From contig JAQYET010000110.1 of assembly GCA_028723525.1 (NCBI GenBank), forward strand, positions 40,042-104,041: DNA of 64,000 nt, read 5' to 3'. Below the pieces are notes generated by a model. It was not told the DNA's origin and searched no databases. It worked only from the letters and a program-made list of their open reading frames with translations. Source of the DNA: Prevotellaceae bacterium. GTDB taxonomy: Bacteria; Bacteroidota; Bacteroidia; Bacteroidales; Bacteroidaceae. This document shows, in pieces, positions 26,208-35,103 of the stretch. The position numbers and the translations under genes are program-made. Position 1 is the first letter of the stretch. Each line of letters opens with the position of its first letter.

Positions 26208-27653
26208 CTATTTGAAATGCTCCTTGGCAAAGGTCATGTCCTGCACCAGTTCCATTGTGCCGAGGTATTGGTGCTGCTTGTCACGGACGGCCATGTAAGT
26301 GACAAGCATCGGATGCCCGTACTTTTCCATCCAGATGGGTACGCTGTCACGACGACCAGCCCGGAAGTCCTCGATGATGGTCCTGACCATCGGCTCTATC
26401 TTTGGTGGATGGCAAGAGAACACCTCACGGTCAATGGCCATCAGTGGACGCTTAAACACTTTAGGCCCGTTGTCGTTGAAGAAGCGGTTGATGTTGTCGG
26501 CATCCACAAAGGTAATCTCCATCGGCAGGGTGTTGAGCATGGCGGTGAGTTGTTCTGCGGTGAGGTGTCCGCCTGCCAACACAATCTCTCCTTCATGGAG
26601 TAACTCTCGCTGCTCCGTCCTTTCCGCTTCTGCCCACGTCTTTGGCTCCACGCCAAGGCAGGTCTCATACTGCTTGCTGTCCCGATAGATGCCGTGCCAC
26701 TCGTCAGACGTGAAGTTGGTTGCACAGAGTGGAAACAGGATGTTGTTTTCCTTGAAAATCATCTCATCGGCACGTTTCAGCACAGCCTCGGCTCGTGTCG
26801 TCCATGCCTCGTCATGCTCCGTAGCTTGCGACAGCTTGGCGAGTTCGTCTCTTATCTCATCGTCCACCGTCCACATCACCTGCGAAGGACCCGTAATGTC
26901 ATACTTGACCCTAAGCAACGGGAAAAGCAAATCGCCCTTCTTTGCATAGTGAATCCTGATATCACGCACTCTCCTCACCTTCTCGTCCTGCGGACAGTCC
27001 ATGTCAAGCAAGGTTCTCAGAGCCTCGTTCTCTGCATAGAACGTCTGCAAGGGATGACCGTCGATGGCTGCAAGCGACAGCGCAACATCAGCATAGTCCT
27101 TAGCCATCGCCACATTCCGCTTCTCCTCCTGCGCACTCTCCTTATGGAACAATGCCGAATGTACGTCGCACATCTTCTTGACTTCCTTCAACGGCATCCC
27201 CTCCTTCAACAGACCCTGCTCGGCCAGCATAATCTCTTCGGAAGACACATCGCTGAAGTGGCGCACGAAGTCAGCCCGCACACTCTCCAAATTCTCACCG
27301 GCCGACAGACGGCGTAGGTAGCCTTTAATCTGTTCCGTCCTGTCGTTGACAGTCGCAGATGCTACGTATGTGAACTGCGGTTTCTGTTCTAACGCCACTT
27401 TCTGGTTGTCGGCACGCTCTCCTTCAATGTCAACAATCTCAAAACCCTTTTTCTCGAAGGCACTGACGATGCGCTCCATCGGAATCTTCTTCATTTTGGC
27501 ACCCCTCGGTACCGTCATCAACTTCCCCACGGAGTTTAGCATCACCTTTTTCGTAATCTCTGTGAAACCAACGTCGGTCATTACCTCGATCAACTCGGGA
27601 TGCTCGTTGGCTAACTCATACACGGTCTTGGTGAAATCTATTTGCTTTGCCAT
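26208..27653 (-). CDS. DUF438 protein with hemerythrin-like and PAS domains
   Basis: This 481-residue multi-domain protein has, in order, an N-terminal DUF1858-like segment (about 1-65), a DUF438 domain (about 95-165), a hemerythrin-like four-helix region with histidine and glutamate ligands (about 175-320) and a PAS-like C-terminus (about 360-480). Such proteins bind diiron or haem-type cofactors and are thought to sense or scavenge oxygen or nitric oxide. The architecture is read from the sequence; the role is inferred. It lies between the cupin and YecH-like genes, downstream of an operator-bearing promoter. Confidence 0.85.
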   Translation of the reverse strand: MAKQIDFTKTVYELANEHPELIEVMTDVGFTEITKKVMLNSVGKLMTVPRGAKMKKIPMERIVSAFEKKGFEIVDIEGERADNQKVALEQKPQFTYVASATVNDRTEQIKGYLRRLSAGENLESVRADFVRHFSDVSSEEIMLAEQGLLKEGMPLKEVKKMCDVHSALFHKESAQEEKRNVAMAKDYADVALSLAAIDGHPLQTFYAENEALRTLLDMDCPQDEKVRRVRDIRIHYAKKGDLLFPLLRVKYDITGPSQVMWTVDDEIRDELAKLSQATEHDEAWTTRAEAVLKRADEMIFKENNILFPLCATNFTSDEWHGIYRDSKQYETCLGVEPKTWAEAERTEQRELLHEGEIVLAGGHLTAEQLTAMLNTLPMEITFVDADNINRFFNDNGPKVFKRPLMAIDREVFSCHPPKIEPMVRTIIEDFRAGRRDSVPIWMEKYGHPMLVTYMAVRDKQHQYLGTMELVQDMTFAKEHFK

Positions 27654-27677
27654 ATTCCTTTAGTATTTGATTTTTCG

Positions 27678-28001
27678 TTATCCTCTTATCATTATGAGCA
27701 TCATCTTGAAACGCGTCTTGGCGTTGACAGCATGAGGATGATTGGCTGGCATGATGAGCATATCGCCTGCCTTAGGATAGTGAACTATGCCGTCGATGAA
27801 TATCTCAGGTTCACCATCGATAACGCTAATAATTGCATCAAACGGTGCCGAGTGCTCTGACAGTTGTTGTCCCTCGTCAAACGAGAACAACGTGACACTG
27901 CCGGCATGAGAGTGTACAAGTTCCTTACTTACGATGCCACCGGCGGCATACTCGATTGTCTCATTCGGTATAAACACCTTTCCTTTTTCTACTATTGCCA
28001 T
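27678..28001 (-). CDS. Small cupin-domain protein
   Basis: This single-domain cupin of 107 residues has motif 1 HSHAGSVTLFSFDEGQQLSEH with metal-binding histidines and glutamate, and motif 2 PKAGDMLIMPANHPHAV. Small cupins of this type bind a metal ion; the ligand or reaction is unknown. It is the first gene of the cupin-DUF438-YecH-(DUF488) group and begins 36 bp after the -7 box. Confidence 0.9.
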   Translation of the reverse strand: MAIVEKGKVFIPNETIEYAAGGIVSKELVHSHAGSVTLFSFDEGQQLSEHSAPFDAIISVIDGEPEIFIDGIVHYPKAGDMLIMPANHPHAVNAKTRFKMMLIMIRG

Positions 28002-28036
28002 ACTTTGCTTGTTTATATTTTAAAAGTTCGATGTGG

Positions 28037-28080
28037 CAAAAGTACACATTATAATATTATCAGATGGTAACATATGTTAC
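28037..28080 (-). promoter_or_regulatory. Promoter with palindromic operator upstream of the cupin operon
   Basis: A -7 box TACTTTTG lies at the complement of 28037-28044, and no TTTG is found at the -33 position. Instead a perfect 14-bp palindrome GTAACATATGTTAC lies at 28067-28080. Its centre is about 33 bp upstream of the -7 box centre, near -40. That is the place where a class II CRP/FNR-type activator binds. Confidence 0.6.
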
Positions 28081-28177
28081 ATTTTAGGAATTTTAACGTG
28101 ATTTTTTCAATCATACCCATTGAGGTTGAAAAGTGTATCTTTTTCCTTGAAATGAGCAGCCATCTATTTTACGAAGT

Positions 28178-28215
28178 TAGGCGGAAATCCCAACACCGAT
28201 GGGGACTTCCGCCTA
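28178..28215 (-). terminator. Terminator of ppdK
   Basis: TAGGCGGAAATCCC (28178-28191) pairs with GGGGACTTCCGCCTA (28201-28215) with one bulge and a short loop. It lies 26 bp past the ppdK stop on the minus strand. Confidence 0.75.
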
Positions 28216-28241
28216 ATTTAAATTATTCTAATAGTTCAGTC

Positions 28242-30962
28242 TTATGCCTCGACTGCTGCCTGTGCCGCTGCCAAACGTGCGATTGGAACGCGGAAAGGAG
28301 AACATGAAGCGTAGTCCATGCCAATCTTAGCACAGAACTTCACAGAACTTGGTTCGCCGCCGTGCTCGCCACAGATACCGCAACGCAGTTCCGGACGAAC
28401 GGCACGTCCTTCGTTCACGGCATACTTTATAAGTCTGCCAACACCGTCTTGGTCGAGAACTTGGAACGGGTCAACCTTGAGTATCTTCTTGTCGAGATAT
28501 ACAGGCAGGAACGATGCGATGTCGTCGCGGCTGTAACCGAAAGTCATCTGGGTAAGGTCGTTCGTACCGAATGAGAAGTACTGTGCCTCCTTAGCAATCA
28601 GGTCGGCAGTAAGGGCAGCACGCGGAATTTCAATCATCGTACCAACCTCATATTCAACCTCTGTGCCATATTCGGCAAACACTTCCTTGGCTGTTGCATA
28701 TATAATATCTTTCTGCTGTTTCAACTCTTGGTATGTACCGATGAGCGGAACCATGATTTCCGGCATCGGGTTCTTGCCTTCCTTCTTCAGTTCGCATGCT
28801 GCACCGAGGATGGCGCGTGTCTGCATTGCAGTGATTTCAGGGAATGTTATACCCAGACGGCAACCACGGTGACCGAGCATTGGGTTGTTCTCTGCCAGAG
28901 AATCTACACGACGTTTGATTGTAGCGAGGTCAACCCCCATTTCCTTTGCCATAACCTCCTGTCCGGCAATATCATGCGGAACAAACTCGTGAAGTGGCGG
29001 ATCGAGGAGACGAATGTTCACAGGCAGCCCGTCCATTGCGTCGAGTATGCCCTTGAAGTCGGCTTTCTGATACGGCAACAACTTAGCCAAAGCCTTCTCG
29101 CGACCCTCAACGGTATCAGAGAGAATCATCTCGCGCATTGCCACAATCTTCTTATCTTCGAAGAACATGTGCTCTGTACGTGTCAGACCGATACCCTGTG
29201 CGCCGAACTCACGTGCCACCCTTGCATCGTGCGGGGTGTCTGCATTGGTGCGAACGAGCAACTTAGTGTATTTGTCGCAAAGATCCATCAGTTCCTTGAA
29301 GTCTCCCGACAGTTCTGCAGCCTTTGTAGGAATTTCTCCTGCATAAACCTGACCGGTAGAACCGTTCAGCGAGATGTATTCACCTTCTTTATATACCACG
29401 CCGTCTATCTCAACGGTCTTTGATTTGTAGTCAACGTTTATACCGCCTGCACCAGACACGCAGCACTTGCCCATACCGCGTGCAACCACTGCAGCGTGAG
29501 AGGTCATACCGCCGCGCGCTGTGAGGATACCCTCGGCAGCAGCCATACCAGCCAAATCCTCCGGAGAGGTTTCTACGCGAACCATTACAACCCTGCGGCC
29601 GTCATCATGCCAAGCCTTTGCATCGTCGGCGTGGAACACTATCTGTCCGCAAGCGGCACCGGGAGAAGCGGGAAGTCCTTGTGTGATGACCTTTGCATTC
29701 ATCAGAGCCTTCTTGTCGAACACCGGATGGAGCAGTTCGTCAAGTTTCTGCGGCTCGCAACGCATTATGGCAGTCTTCTCGTCAATCATGCCTTCGTGCA
29801 GAAGGTCGATAGCGATTTTCACCATTGCAGTACCCGTGCGCTTACCATTACGTGTCTGAAGGAACCACAGTTTGCCCTCCTGAACGGTGAACTCCATGTC
29901 CTGCATGTCATGATAGTGCTGCTCCAGTTTGTTCTGTATAGCGTCAAGTTCCTTATAAATCTCCGGCATTGTCTCCTCCATAGAGGGGTATTTTGCCACG
30001 CGCTCTTCTTCAGAGATGCCTGCACGCTCTGCCCAACGCTGCGAACCAATCTTAGTAATCTGCTGCGGTGTGCGAATACCTGCAACAACGTCCTCGCCCT
30101 GTGCGTTCACGAGATACTCTCCGTTGAACAGGTTTTCACCATTACCGGCATCACGGCTGAAGCAAACTCCCGTTGCAGAAGTCTCGCCCATGTTTCCGAA
30201 CACCATTGCCATAACCGAAACGGCTGTACCCCACTCATCGGGAATACCTTCCATCTTACGATAAAGAATGGCACGCTCGTTCATCCAACTGCGGAACACG
30301 GCACATACCGCACCCCACAACTGCTCTACCGGGTCGTTAGGGAAATCTTTTCCTGTGCGCTCCTTTATTGCTGCCTTGAACAGTTTCACGAGGTCTTTCA
30401 GTTCGTCAACGCTCATGTCCTTGTCAAGTGTTATGCCGCGGCGAGCTTTCACCTCTTCTATAATTTCCTCAAACGGGTCCATGTCTTCCTTGTTTACCGG
30501 CTTCATTTCGAGCACCACGTCGCCATACATCTGAACGAAACGGCGATATGAGTCGTAAACGAAGTGCGGGTTGCCGGTCTTCCTTACCATTCCCTCAGCC
30601 ACCTCATCGTTCAGACCGAGGTTGAGAATGGTGTCCATCATTCCGGGCATCGAAGCACGCGCACCGGAGCGAACGCTCATCAACAGCGGGTTCTGTGCGT
30701 CGCCAAACTTAGAGTTCATCAGCGTCTCTACGTTCTTAATGGCTGCCATAACCTCGTCGTTGAGCAGACTTATAATTTTTTCCTGACCTACCTCATAATA
30801 CTCGTTACAACAATCTGTAGTGATTGTAAAACCCGGAGGAACAGGCACTCCAATAAGGTTCATTTCTGCAAGGTTAGCACCCTTGCCACCGAGTTTCTCT
30901 CTCATCGTTGCATTACCCTCAGCTTTGCCATTGCCGAACAGGTAAACTCTTTTTTCACTCAT
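28242..30962 (-). CDS. ppdK: Pyruvate, phosphate dikinase
   Basis: It interconverts pyruvate, ATP and phosphate with PEP, AMP and pyrophosphate, in glycolysis or gluconeogenesis. The N-terminal ATP-grasp domain begins LGGKGANLAEMN. The swivelling domain carries the phospho-histidine His489 in GGMTSHAAVV. The C-terminal PEP barrel ends with LRCGICGEHGGEP, whose cysteine is the general acid. The length of 906 aa is normal. It is monocistronic. Together with pfkA in this window it fits a glycolysis in which part of the flux uses pyrophosphate. Confidence 0.97.
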   Translation of the reverse strand: MSEKRVYLFGNGKAEGNATMREKLGGKGANLAEMNLIGVPVPPGFTITTDCCNEYYEVGQEKIISLLNDEVMAAIKNVETLMNSKFGDAQNPLLMSVRSGARASMPGMMDTILNLGLNDEVAEGMVRKTGNPHFVYDSYRRFVQMYGDVVLEMKPVNKEDMDPFEEIIEEVKARRGITLDKDMSVDELKDLVKLFKAAIKERTGKDFPNDPVEQLWGAVCAVFRSWMNERAILYRKMEGIPDEWGTAVSVMAMVFGNMGETSATGVCFSRDAGNGENLFNGEYLVNAQGEDVVAGIRTPQQITKIGSQRWAERAGISEEERVAKYPSMEETMPEIYKELDAIQNKLEQHYHDMQDMEFTVQEGKLWFLQTRNGKRTGTAMVKIAIDLLHEGMIDEKTAIMRCEPQKLDELLHPVFDKKALMNAKVITQGLPASPGAACGQIVFHADDAKAWHDDGRRVVMVRVETSPEDLAGMAAAEGILTARGGMTSHAAVVARGMGKCCVSGAGGINVDYKSKTVEIDGVVYKEGEYISLNGSTGQVYAGEIPTKAAELSGDFKELMDLCDKYTKLLVRTNADTPHDARVAREFGAQGIGLTRTEHMFFEDKKIVAMREMILSDTVEGREKALAKLLPYQKADFKGILDAMDGLPVNIRLLDPPLHEFVPHDIAGQEVMAKEMGVDLATIKRRVDSLAENNPMLGHRGCRLGITFPEITAMQTRAILGAACELKKEGKNPMPEIMVPLIGTYQELKQQKDIIYATAKEVFAEYGTEVEYEVGTMIEIPRAALTADLIAKEAQYFSFGTNDLTQMTFGYSRDDIASFLPVYLDKKILKVDPFQVLDQDGVGRLIKYAVNEGRAVRPELRCGICGEHGGEPSSVKFCAKIGMDYASCSPFRVPIARLAAAQAAVEA

Positions 30963-31002
30963 AAATATTCTTTGATTTTTCTTTGGTGTATTATTCGTGT
31001 TG

Positions 31003-31010
31003 CAAAAATA
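31003..31010 (-). promoter_or_regulatory. -7 box of ppdK
   Basis: TATTTTTG on the minus strand lies 40 bp before the ATG. Twenty bases further upstream is CTTG, a one-base variant of the -33 TTTG. Confidence 0.55.
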
Positions 31011-31379
31011 CCAATTTAAAATAAATCACGCAAGAAAAACTTATGAAAATCGTAACTTACACCTTATATTTAAGTATTTCCATTGCACAGATAACGTTTT
31101 TTTATATAAAAAATCATGCAAAATAAGATTTTTAAACACATTCACAATGGGTATAAAAACAGGTGCCTCTTAACGACAAGCAATCTCTCACAAGCGCATG
31201 CAGGAATATTTCCAAACATGTCTTGCAAGAACAAGAATATGCAACCTCGGCTCCTATCAGCCCCCGGTTGTCTGACTCCAAAGCAAATATTTTTCGGATA
31301 AGCCAAAAAAAATCTACATTATTAGCCGGTATTTCATAAAAAACAAATAACTTTGCGTCTTCAAAAATAAAATAATACA
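31011..31379. other. Intergenic region between ppdK and the PurF-like gene
   Basis: About 370 bp of mostly A/T-rich sequence. A plus-strand -7 box TAACTTTG is at 31348-31355, 24 bp before the PurF-like ATG. I see no convincing riboswitch fold and no gene; short open frames here look like chance. Confidence 0.55.
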
Positions 31380-32813
31380 ATGGGCGGTTTTTTTGGAACA
31401 ATTTCTATCAAAGACTGTGTTAACGATTTGTTCTACGGAACAGACTACAACTCACACCTTGGAACTAAACGTGCAGGTCTTGTAACTTACGACGAAGAGC
31501 GTGGCTTCTCTCGCTCTATCCACTCCTTAGAGCGAGACTATTTCCGCTCTCGCTTCGAAAAAGAACTTGATAACTTCTCCGGCAATGCAGGTATCGGAGT
31601 GATAAGCGACACCGACCCGCAGCCTATACTAATCAACTCTCACTTAGGGCGTTACGCCGTTGTCACTGTGGCAAAGGTAAACAATGCCCGTGAGATTGCG
31701 CAGGAATTGCTGGACATGCGCATGCACCTCAGCGAGATGAGTGCCAACAACATCAACCAGACCGAACTCATTGCGCTGTTGATAAACACCGGCGACACCT
31801 TTGAAGACGGTATCAACAACGTATATAAAAAGGTGAAAGGCTCTTGTTCGATGCTCATACTTACCGAAGACGGTATAATTGCGGCGCGCGATGCCTTGGG
31901 TCGCACTCCCATCGTAATCGGGCAAAGGGAGGGGGCATACGCAGCGACGAGCGAAACCACGGCTTTGCCCAACCTTGGCTTCAAACCGGTAAAAGACGTT
32001 GCTCCGGGAGAGATTGTCAGGATTAGGGCAAATGGCTTGGAGGTGTTGAAGAAGCCGTTCAGCAAGTGTCAGATATGTTCTTTACTTTGGGTATATTACG
32101 GTTTCCCGGCGAGCGATTTTGAAGGTATAAACACCGAGTACGTGCGCGAATGTAACGGCAAGGCTATGGGAGAAGAAGATGACACGGTGGCTGATTGCGT
32201 CTGCGGAATACCAGACAGCGGCATCGGCACGGCGTTGGGATATGCCGAAGGTCATCGCATCCCCTACAAGCGTTCTGTTCTGAAATACACTCCCACATGG
32301 CCGAGGAGTTTCACTCCGGGCAACCAGAGCCGCCGCTCATTGGTGGCAAAGATGAAACTGATACCCAACCGAGCACTGCTTGAGGGTCAGCGCGTGGTGA
32401 TGTGCGACGACTCTATCGTCAGGGGGACGCAGTTGCGCGACAACGTCAGGGAGTTTTTCGAGTACGGAGCAAAGGAAGTGCATGCCCGAATTTCATGCCC
32501 GCCACTGATATACAGTTGTCCGTTTGTGGGCTTCACCGCCTCAAAGGGAGACATGGAACTCATCACCCGTCAGGTGATTAACGATTTCGAGGGCGATGCC
32601 AATAAGAATATCGACAAATACTCCACCACCAACGCGCCCGAATACAAGCGCATGGTTGACGAGATTGGCAGGCGACTCGGATTGTCAAGTCTTAAATTCA
32701 ACAAGATAGAAACATTGATTAAAGCCATCGGACTGCCTAAAGAGCGTGTCTGTACACACTGTTTCGACGGGTCGAGTTACTTCTTCGACATTGCCGAGGA
32801 GGAAGGCAAATAA
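31380..32813 (+). CDS. Amidophosphoribosyltransferase paralogue lacking the N-terminal cysteine
   Basis: PurF makes phosphoribosylamine from PRPP and glutamine. This 477-residue protein has the same two domains: a class II glutaminase-like half and a type I phosphoribosyltransferase half with the PRPP loop VVMCDDSIVRGTQ. The protein begins M-G-G-F-F-G, so the catalytic Cys that follows Met in PurF (M-C-G) is a glycine. The cysteines that hold the 4Fe-4S cluster in the Bacillus enzyme appear kept (Cys230 or 233, Cys380, Cys458, Cys461). It may use free ammonia or have another role. A comEC gene follows. Confidence 0.82.
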   Translation: MGGFFGTISIKDCVNDLFYGTDYNSHLGTKRAGLVTYDEERGFSRSIHSLERDYFRSRFEKELDNFSGNAGIGVISDTDPQPILINSHLGRYAVVTVAKVNNAREIAQELLDMRMHLSEMSANNINQTELIALLINTGDTFEDGINNVYKKVKGSCSMLILTEDGIIAARDALGRTPIVIGQREGAYAATSETTALPNLGFKPVKDVAPGEIVRIRANGLEVLKKPFSKCQICSLLWVYYGFPASDFEGINTEYVRECNGKAMGEEDDTVADCVCGIPDSGIGTALGYAEGHRIPYKRSVLKYTPTWPRSFTPGNQSRRSLVAKMKLIPNRALLEGQRVVMCDDSIVRGTQLRDNVREFFEYGAKEVHARISCPPLIYSCPFVGFTASKGDMELITRQVINDFEGDANKNIDKYSTTNAPEYKRMVDEIGRRLGLSSLKFNKIETLIKAIGLPKERVCTHCFDGSSYFFDIAEEEGK

Positions 32814-32834
32814 AACATGAGTTACAAGTAAGAA

Positions 32835-34388
32835 TTGCGACGTTCAACAAGTTTTCTTGAAAGGGCAAAGTTGTATCCGCTGGCGAAAGTGGCTGTCCTG
32901 CTCATCGTTGGGATAGTTCTCGGGAGTCGTTTTGCATTTTCACTGCCGGTCACAGTCTCGTTGCTCGTCGCATTTCTGCTTGTATCTCTCCTCTCTCATC
33001 GCAACCTCATCGTAAGAGACATTTTCTTTTACATCGGCGTTGTCACCTTCGGTGTGGTGCTTCATAACGACACCTCCAACCGCCTTTCCGTTCCTTCTTC
33101 ATCTTCATCGAAGTTCCATGCCGTGCTCCTGTCACAGCCAAAAGAGCATGGCAAGGTTATAAGTTGCGACATCATTGTCACATCGGGCGAAATGACCGGC
33201 AAAAGATTGCGGGCAAGCATACTGCGAGACACCATATATAATAGGTACAAGAGTTTGGGCGTTGGCAGCGGTATCGTTGCCAATGCGGTGACAGAACCGC
33301 CAAAGAACTTCAAGGAAGGCAATTTCGACTACGCCACTTTCTTGAAGAGCCGGGGCATTTCGGGCACGGCATTCATCATGGCAGACAAGTGGAAACCTAA
33401 GCGACTGCCACTCGCCTCGCTGTCAACTCTCGACCTGCTGCAGCTGAAAGCCTTGGAATATCGCGAGCAACTTGTAGGCAAATACCGCATTTCGGGATTG
33501 AACGACACCGGACTTGCCATTGTGTCGGCAATCACCTTGGGCGACAAGTCGATGTTAGACGCCCAAATACGCGACCTGTTCTCCGTCACCGGTGCCTCCC
33601 ACGTTCTTGCCATGTCGGGACTTCACCTCAGCATCCTCTATCTTTTTCTCACCTACGCTTGGGGCAGACGCAAGCGGTGGGTTGCCGTGTCGCTTGTCAA
33701 CATTGTTCTCGTGTGGGCGTTTGTATTCATTGCCGGGATGCCGGTATCTCTGGTTCGTTCAGCCATAATGCTCAGCGTCTATTGCATGCTCGACGTGATA
33801 CATCGCAACACCCAACCGCTCAACACATTGGCTTTGGCAGCAATCATTGTCTTGATTGGCAATCCGATGAGCATTTTCGACATCGGTTTTCAGATGTCTT
33901 TCATGGCAGTACTGTTCATCCTGCTTCTCTGTCCGGGATTGCTTGCTGCGGGTTGGCGTTTCGCAGCTTTCCGTTTCGCCCTCGTCAGGGTCTGCTGGAA
34001 TTTCGTTGCGGTGTCTTGCGTGGCACAGTTGGCTGTCGCTCCGCTCGTGGCACACTATTTCGGGCGTGTGTCTTGCTACTTCTTGCTTGCCAACGTTGTC
34101 GTGATACCTTCCACCTACGTTGTCCTTGTCTGTGCCATGTTGCTGCTCCTCGTTCCGTTCTCCGCCATACAGCATACCATTGCCGAGGTGCTGTCGTTCA
34201 CTGTAAACGCCACCTACAACTCGCTTTCGTGGCTGGCATCGCTGCCCGGAGTGAGTGTAGAGAACGTCAGACCGGGCAGCCTCGGCTTAGTCATTATCTA
34301 TATATTGCTCGTTGCAGGCAGCCTCTACTTCAACGCGATGATAAGCCGAACCGCCTTCAGAGAGCGTCTTTCGACTGCCGTTTCATAG
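32835..34388 (+). CDS. ComEC/Rec2-family DNA uptake channel protein
   Basis: This 517-residue polytopic inner-membrane protein of the ComEC family carries single-stranded DNA across the membrane in transformation. It has N-terminal helices, an OB-like DUF4131 part, and the competence domain opening GASHVLAMSGLHLSI, followed by about eight helices. The C-terminal MBL-fold domain of longer ComEC proteins is absent, as in many Bacteroidetes. The only start is TTG 32835, just after an in-frame TAA. Frame and context support it, 21 bp after the PurF-like gene. Confidence 0.85.
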   Translation: MRRSTSFLERAKLYPLAKVAVLLIVGIVLGSRFAFSLPVTVSLLVAFLLVSLLSHRNLIVRDIFFYIGVVTFGVVLHNDTSNRLSVPSSSSSKFHAVLLSQPKEHGKVISCDIIVTSGEMTGKRLRASILRDTIYNRYKSLGVGSGIVANAVTEPPKNFKEGNFDYATFLKSRGISGTAFIMADKWKPKRLPLASLSTLDLLQLKALEYREQLVGKYRISGLNDTGLAIVSAITLGDKSMLDAQIRDLFSVTGASHVLAMSGLHLSILYLFLTYAWGRRKRWVAVSLVNIVLVWAFVFIAGMPVSLVRSAIMLSVYCMLDVIHRNTQPLNTLALAAIIVLIGNPMSIFDIGFQMSFMAVLFILLLCPGLLAAGWRFAAFRFALVRVCWNFVAVSCVAQLAVAPLVAHYFGRVSCYFLLANVVVIPSTYVVLVCAMLLLLVPFSAIQHTIAEVLSFTVNATYNSLSWLASLPGVSVENVRPGSLGLVIIYILLVAGSLYFNAMISRTAFRERLSTAVS

Positions 34389-34423
34389 TCTTTCATTCCA
34401 CGGCAGTTACCATATCGCAGGGC

Positions 34424-34504
34424 AAATTCGCCGATTTTGGCAAACAATTTCGCCTATTTTACTCTGTAATTTCGGCGATTTTACTTTGCAAATTCGCCGA
34501 TTTT
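34424..34504. repeat. Periodic palindromic intergenic repeat, copy B (4 units)
   Basis: Four 15-bp units are centred at 34431, 34453, 34475 and 34497, again exactly 22 bp apart: AAATTCGCCGATTTT, AATTTCGCCTATTTT, AATTTCGGCGATTTT and AAATTCGCCGATTTT. The first and last are identical direct copies. Spacers are GGCAAAC, ACTCTGT and ACTTTGC. The array starts 35 bp past the comEC stop and ends 65 bp before the menI promoter. Confidence 0.9.
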
Positions 34505-34568
34505 GCAAAGAGAAACATTTCCTACCATAGGTTTTATGATTACCTTTCGGGATAAATAAGGATATATT

Positions 34569-34599
34569 TTTGAAATATCAAATTATTATGCTACATTTG
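34569..34599 (+). promoter_or_regulatory. Promoter of menI-menF-menD
   Basis: TTTG (34569-34572), a 19-bp spacer and TACATTTG (34592-34599) match the Bacteroidetes consensus. The leader to the menI ATG is about 75 nt. Confidence 0.75.
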
Positions 34600-34677
34600 C
34601 AGTGCGAAAACCTAACCATGAAAATTGATATTACTGTCATGGGATGAGGAGCAATGACAATTTGAAAACTTATAATA

Positions 34678-35103
34678 ATGAATGTCGAAAAGATAAAGGA
34701 ACTAATCGAAAAGCAGCCTAACCTGTCAACAATTCTCGGCATGAACTTTATCAGTACGCCCGAAGACGACATGTGCATGGCAACGATGAAAGTGGATGAG
34801 CGCAACCGGCAGCCATTCGGTTTCCTGAGTGGCGGGGCATCGCTGGCACTTGCCGAAAACCTTGCCGGTGTGGGGTCGAGTTCCATTTGTCCGGGGAAGA
34901 TATGCGTGGGAGTGAGTGTAAGCGGCGAGCATGTGAAAGCTGTGGCAGAGGGCGATACGGTGACTGCAAGGGCAACACTTGTGAGCAAGGGTCGGAAACT
35001 CCATGTATGGGACGTGCGGATAACCGACACCGACGGGAATTTGATTTCCACAGTGCATGTCACCAACTATGTCATAGAGCCCAAGAAAGGTGATAAAGAA
35101 TGA
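34678..35103 (+). CDS. menI: Hotdog thioesterase, probable 1,4-dihydroxy-2-naphthoyl-CoA hydrolase
   Basis: This 141-residue PaaI-type hotdog-fold thioesterase has the helix motif LSGGASLALAENLAG, with the catalytic glutamate at about residue 61 and the usual glycine-rich turn. Its stop overlaps the menF start (ATGA), and menD follows. The position points to hydrolysis of DHNA-CoA in menaquinone synthesis, the MenI step. The fold call is firm; the substrate is from context. Confidence 0.87.
   Translation: MNVEKIKELIEKQPNLSTILGMNFISTPEDDMCMATMKVDERNRQPFGFLSGGASLALAENLAGVGSSSICPGKICVGVSVSGEHVKAVAEGDTVTARATLVSKGRKLHVWDVRITDTDGNLISTVHVTNYVIEPKKGDKE

Noticed and set aside
31116-31301. Open frame of 61 codons before the PurF-like gene
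   Set aside because: No motif, poor start context and composition like intergenic DNA.
30963-31379. Possible purine riboswitch upstream of the PurF-like gene
   Set aside because: The conserved loop-loop core of the purine aptamer is not present and no terminator-like expression platform is seen.
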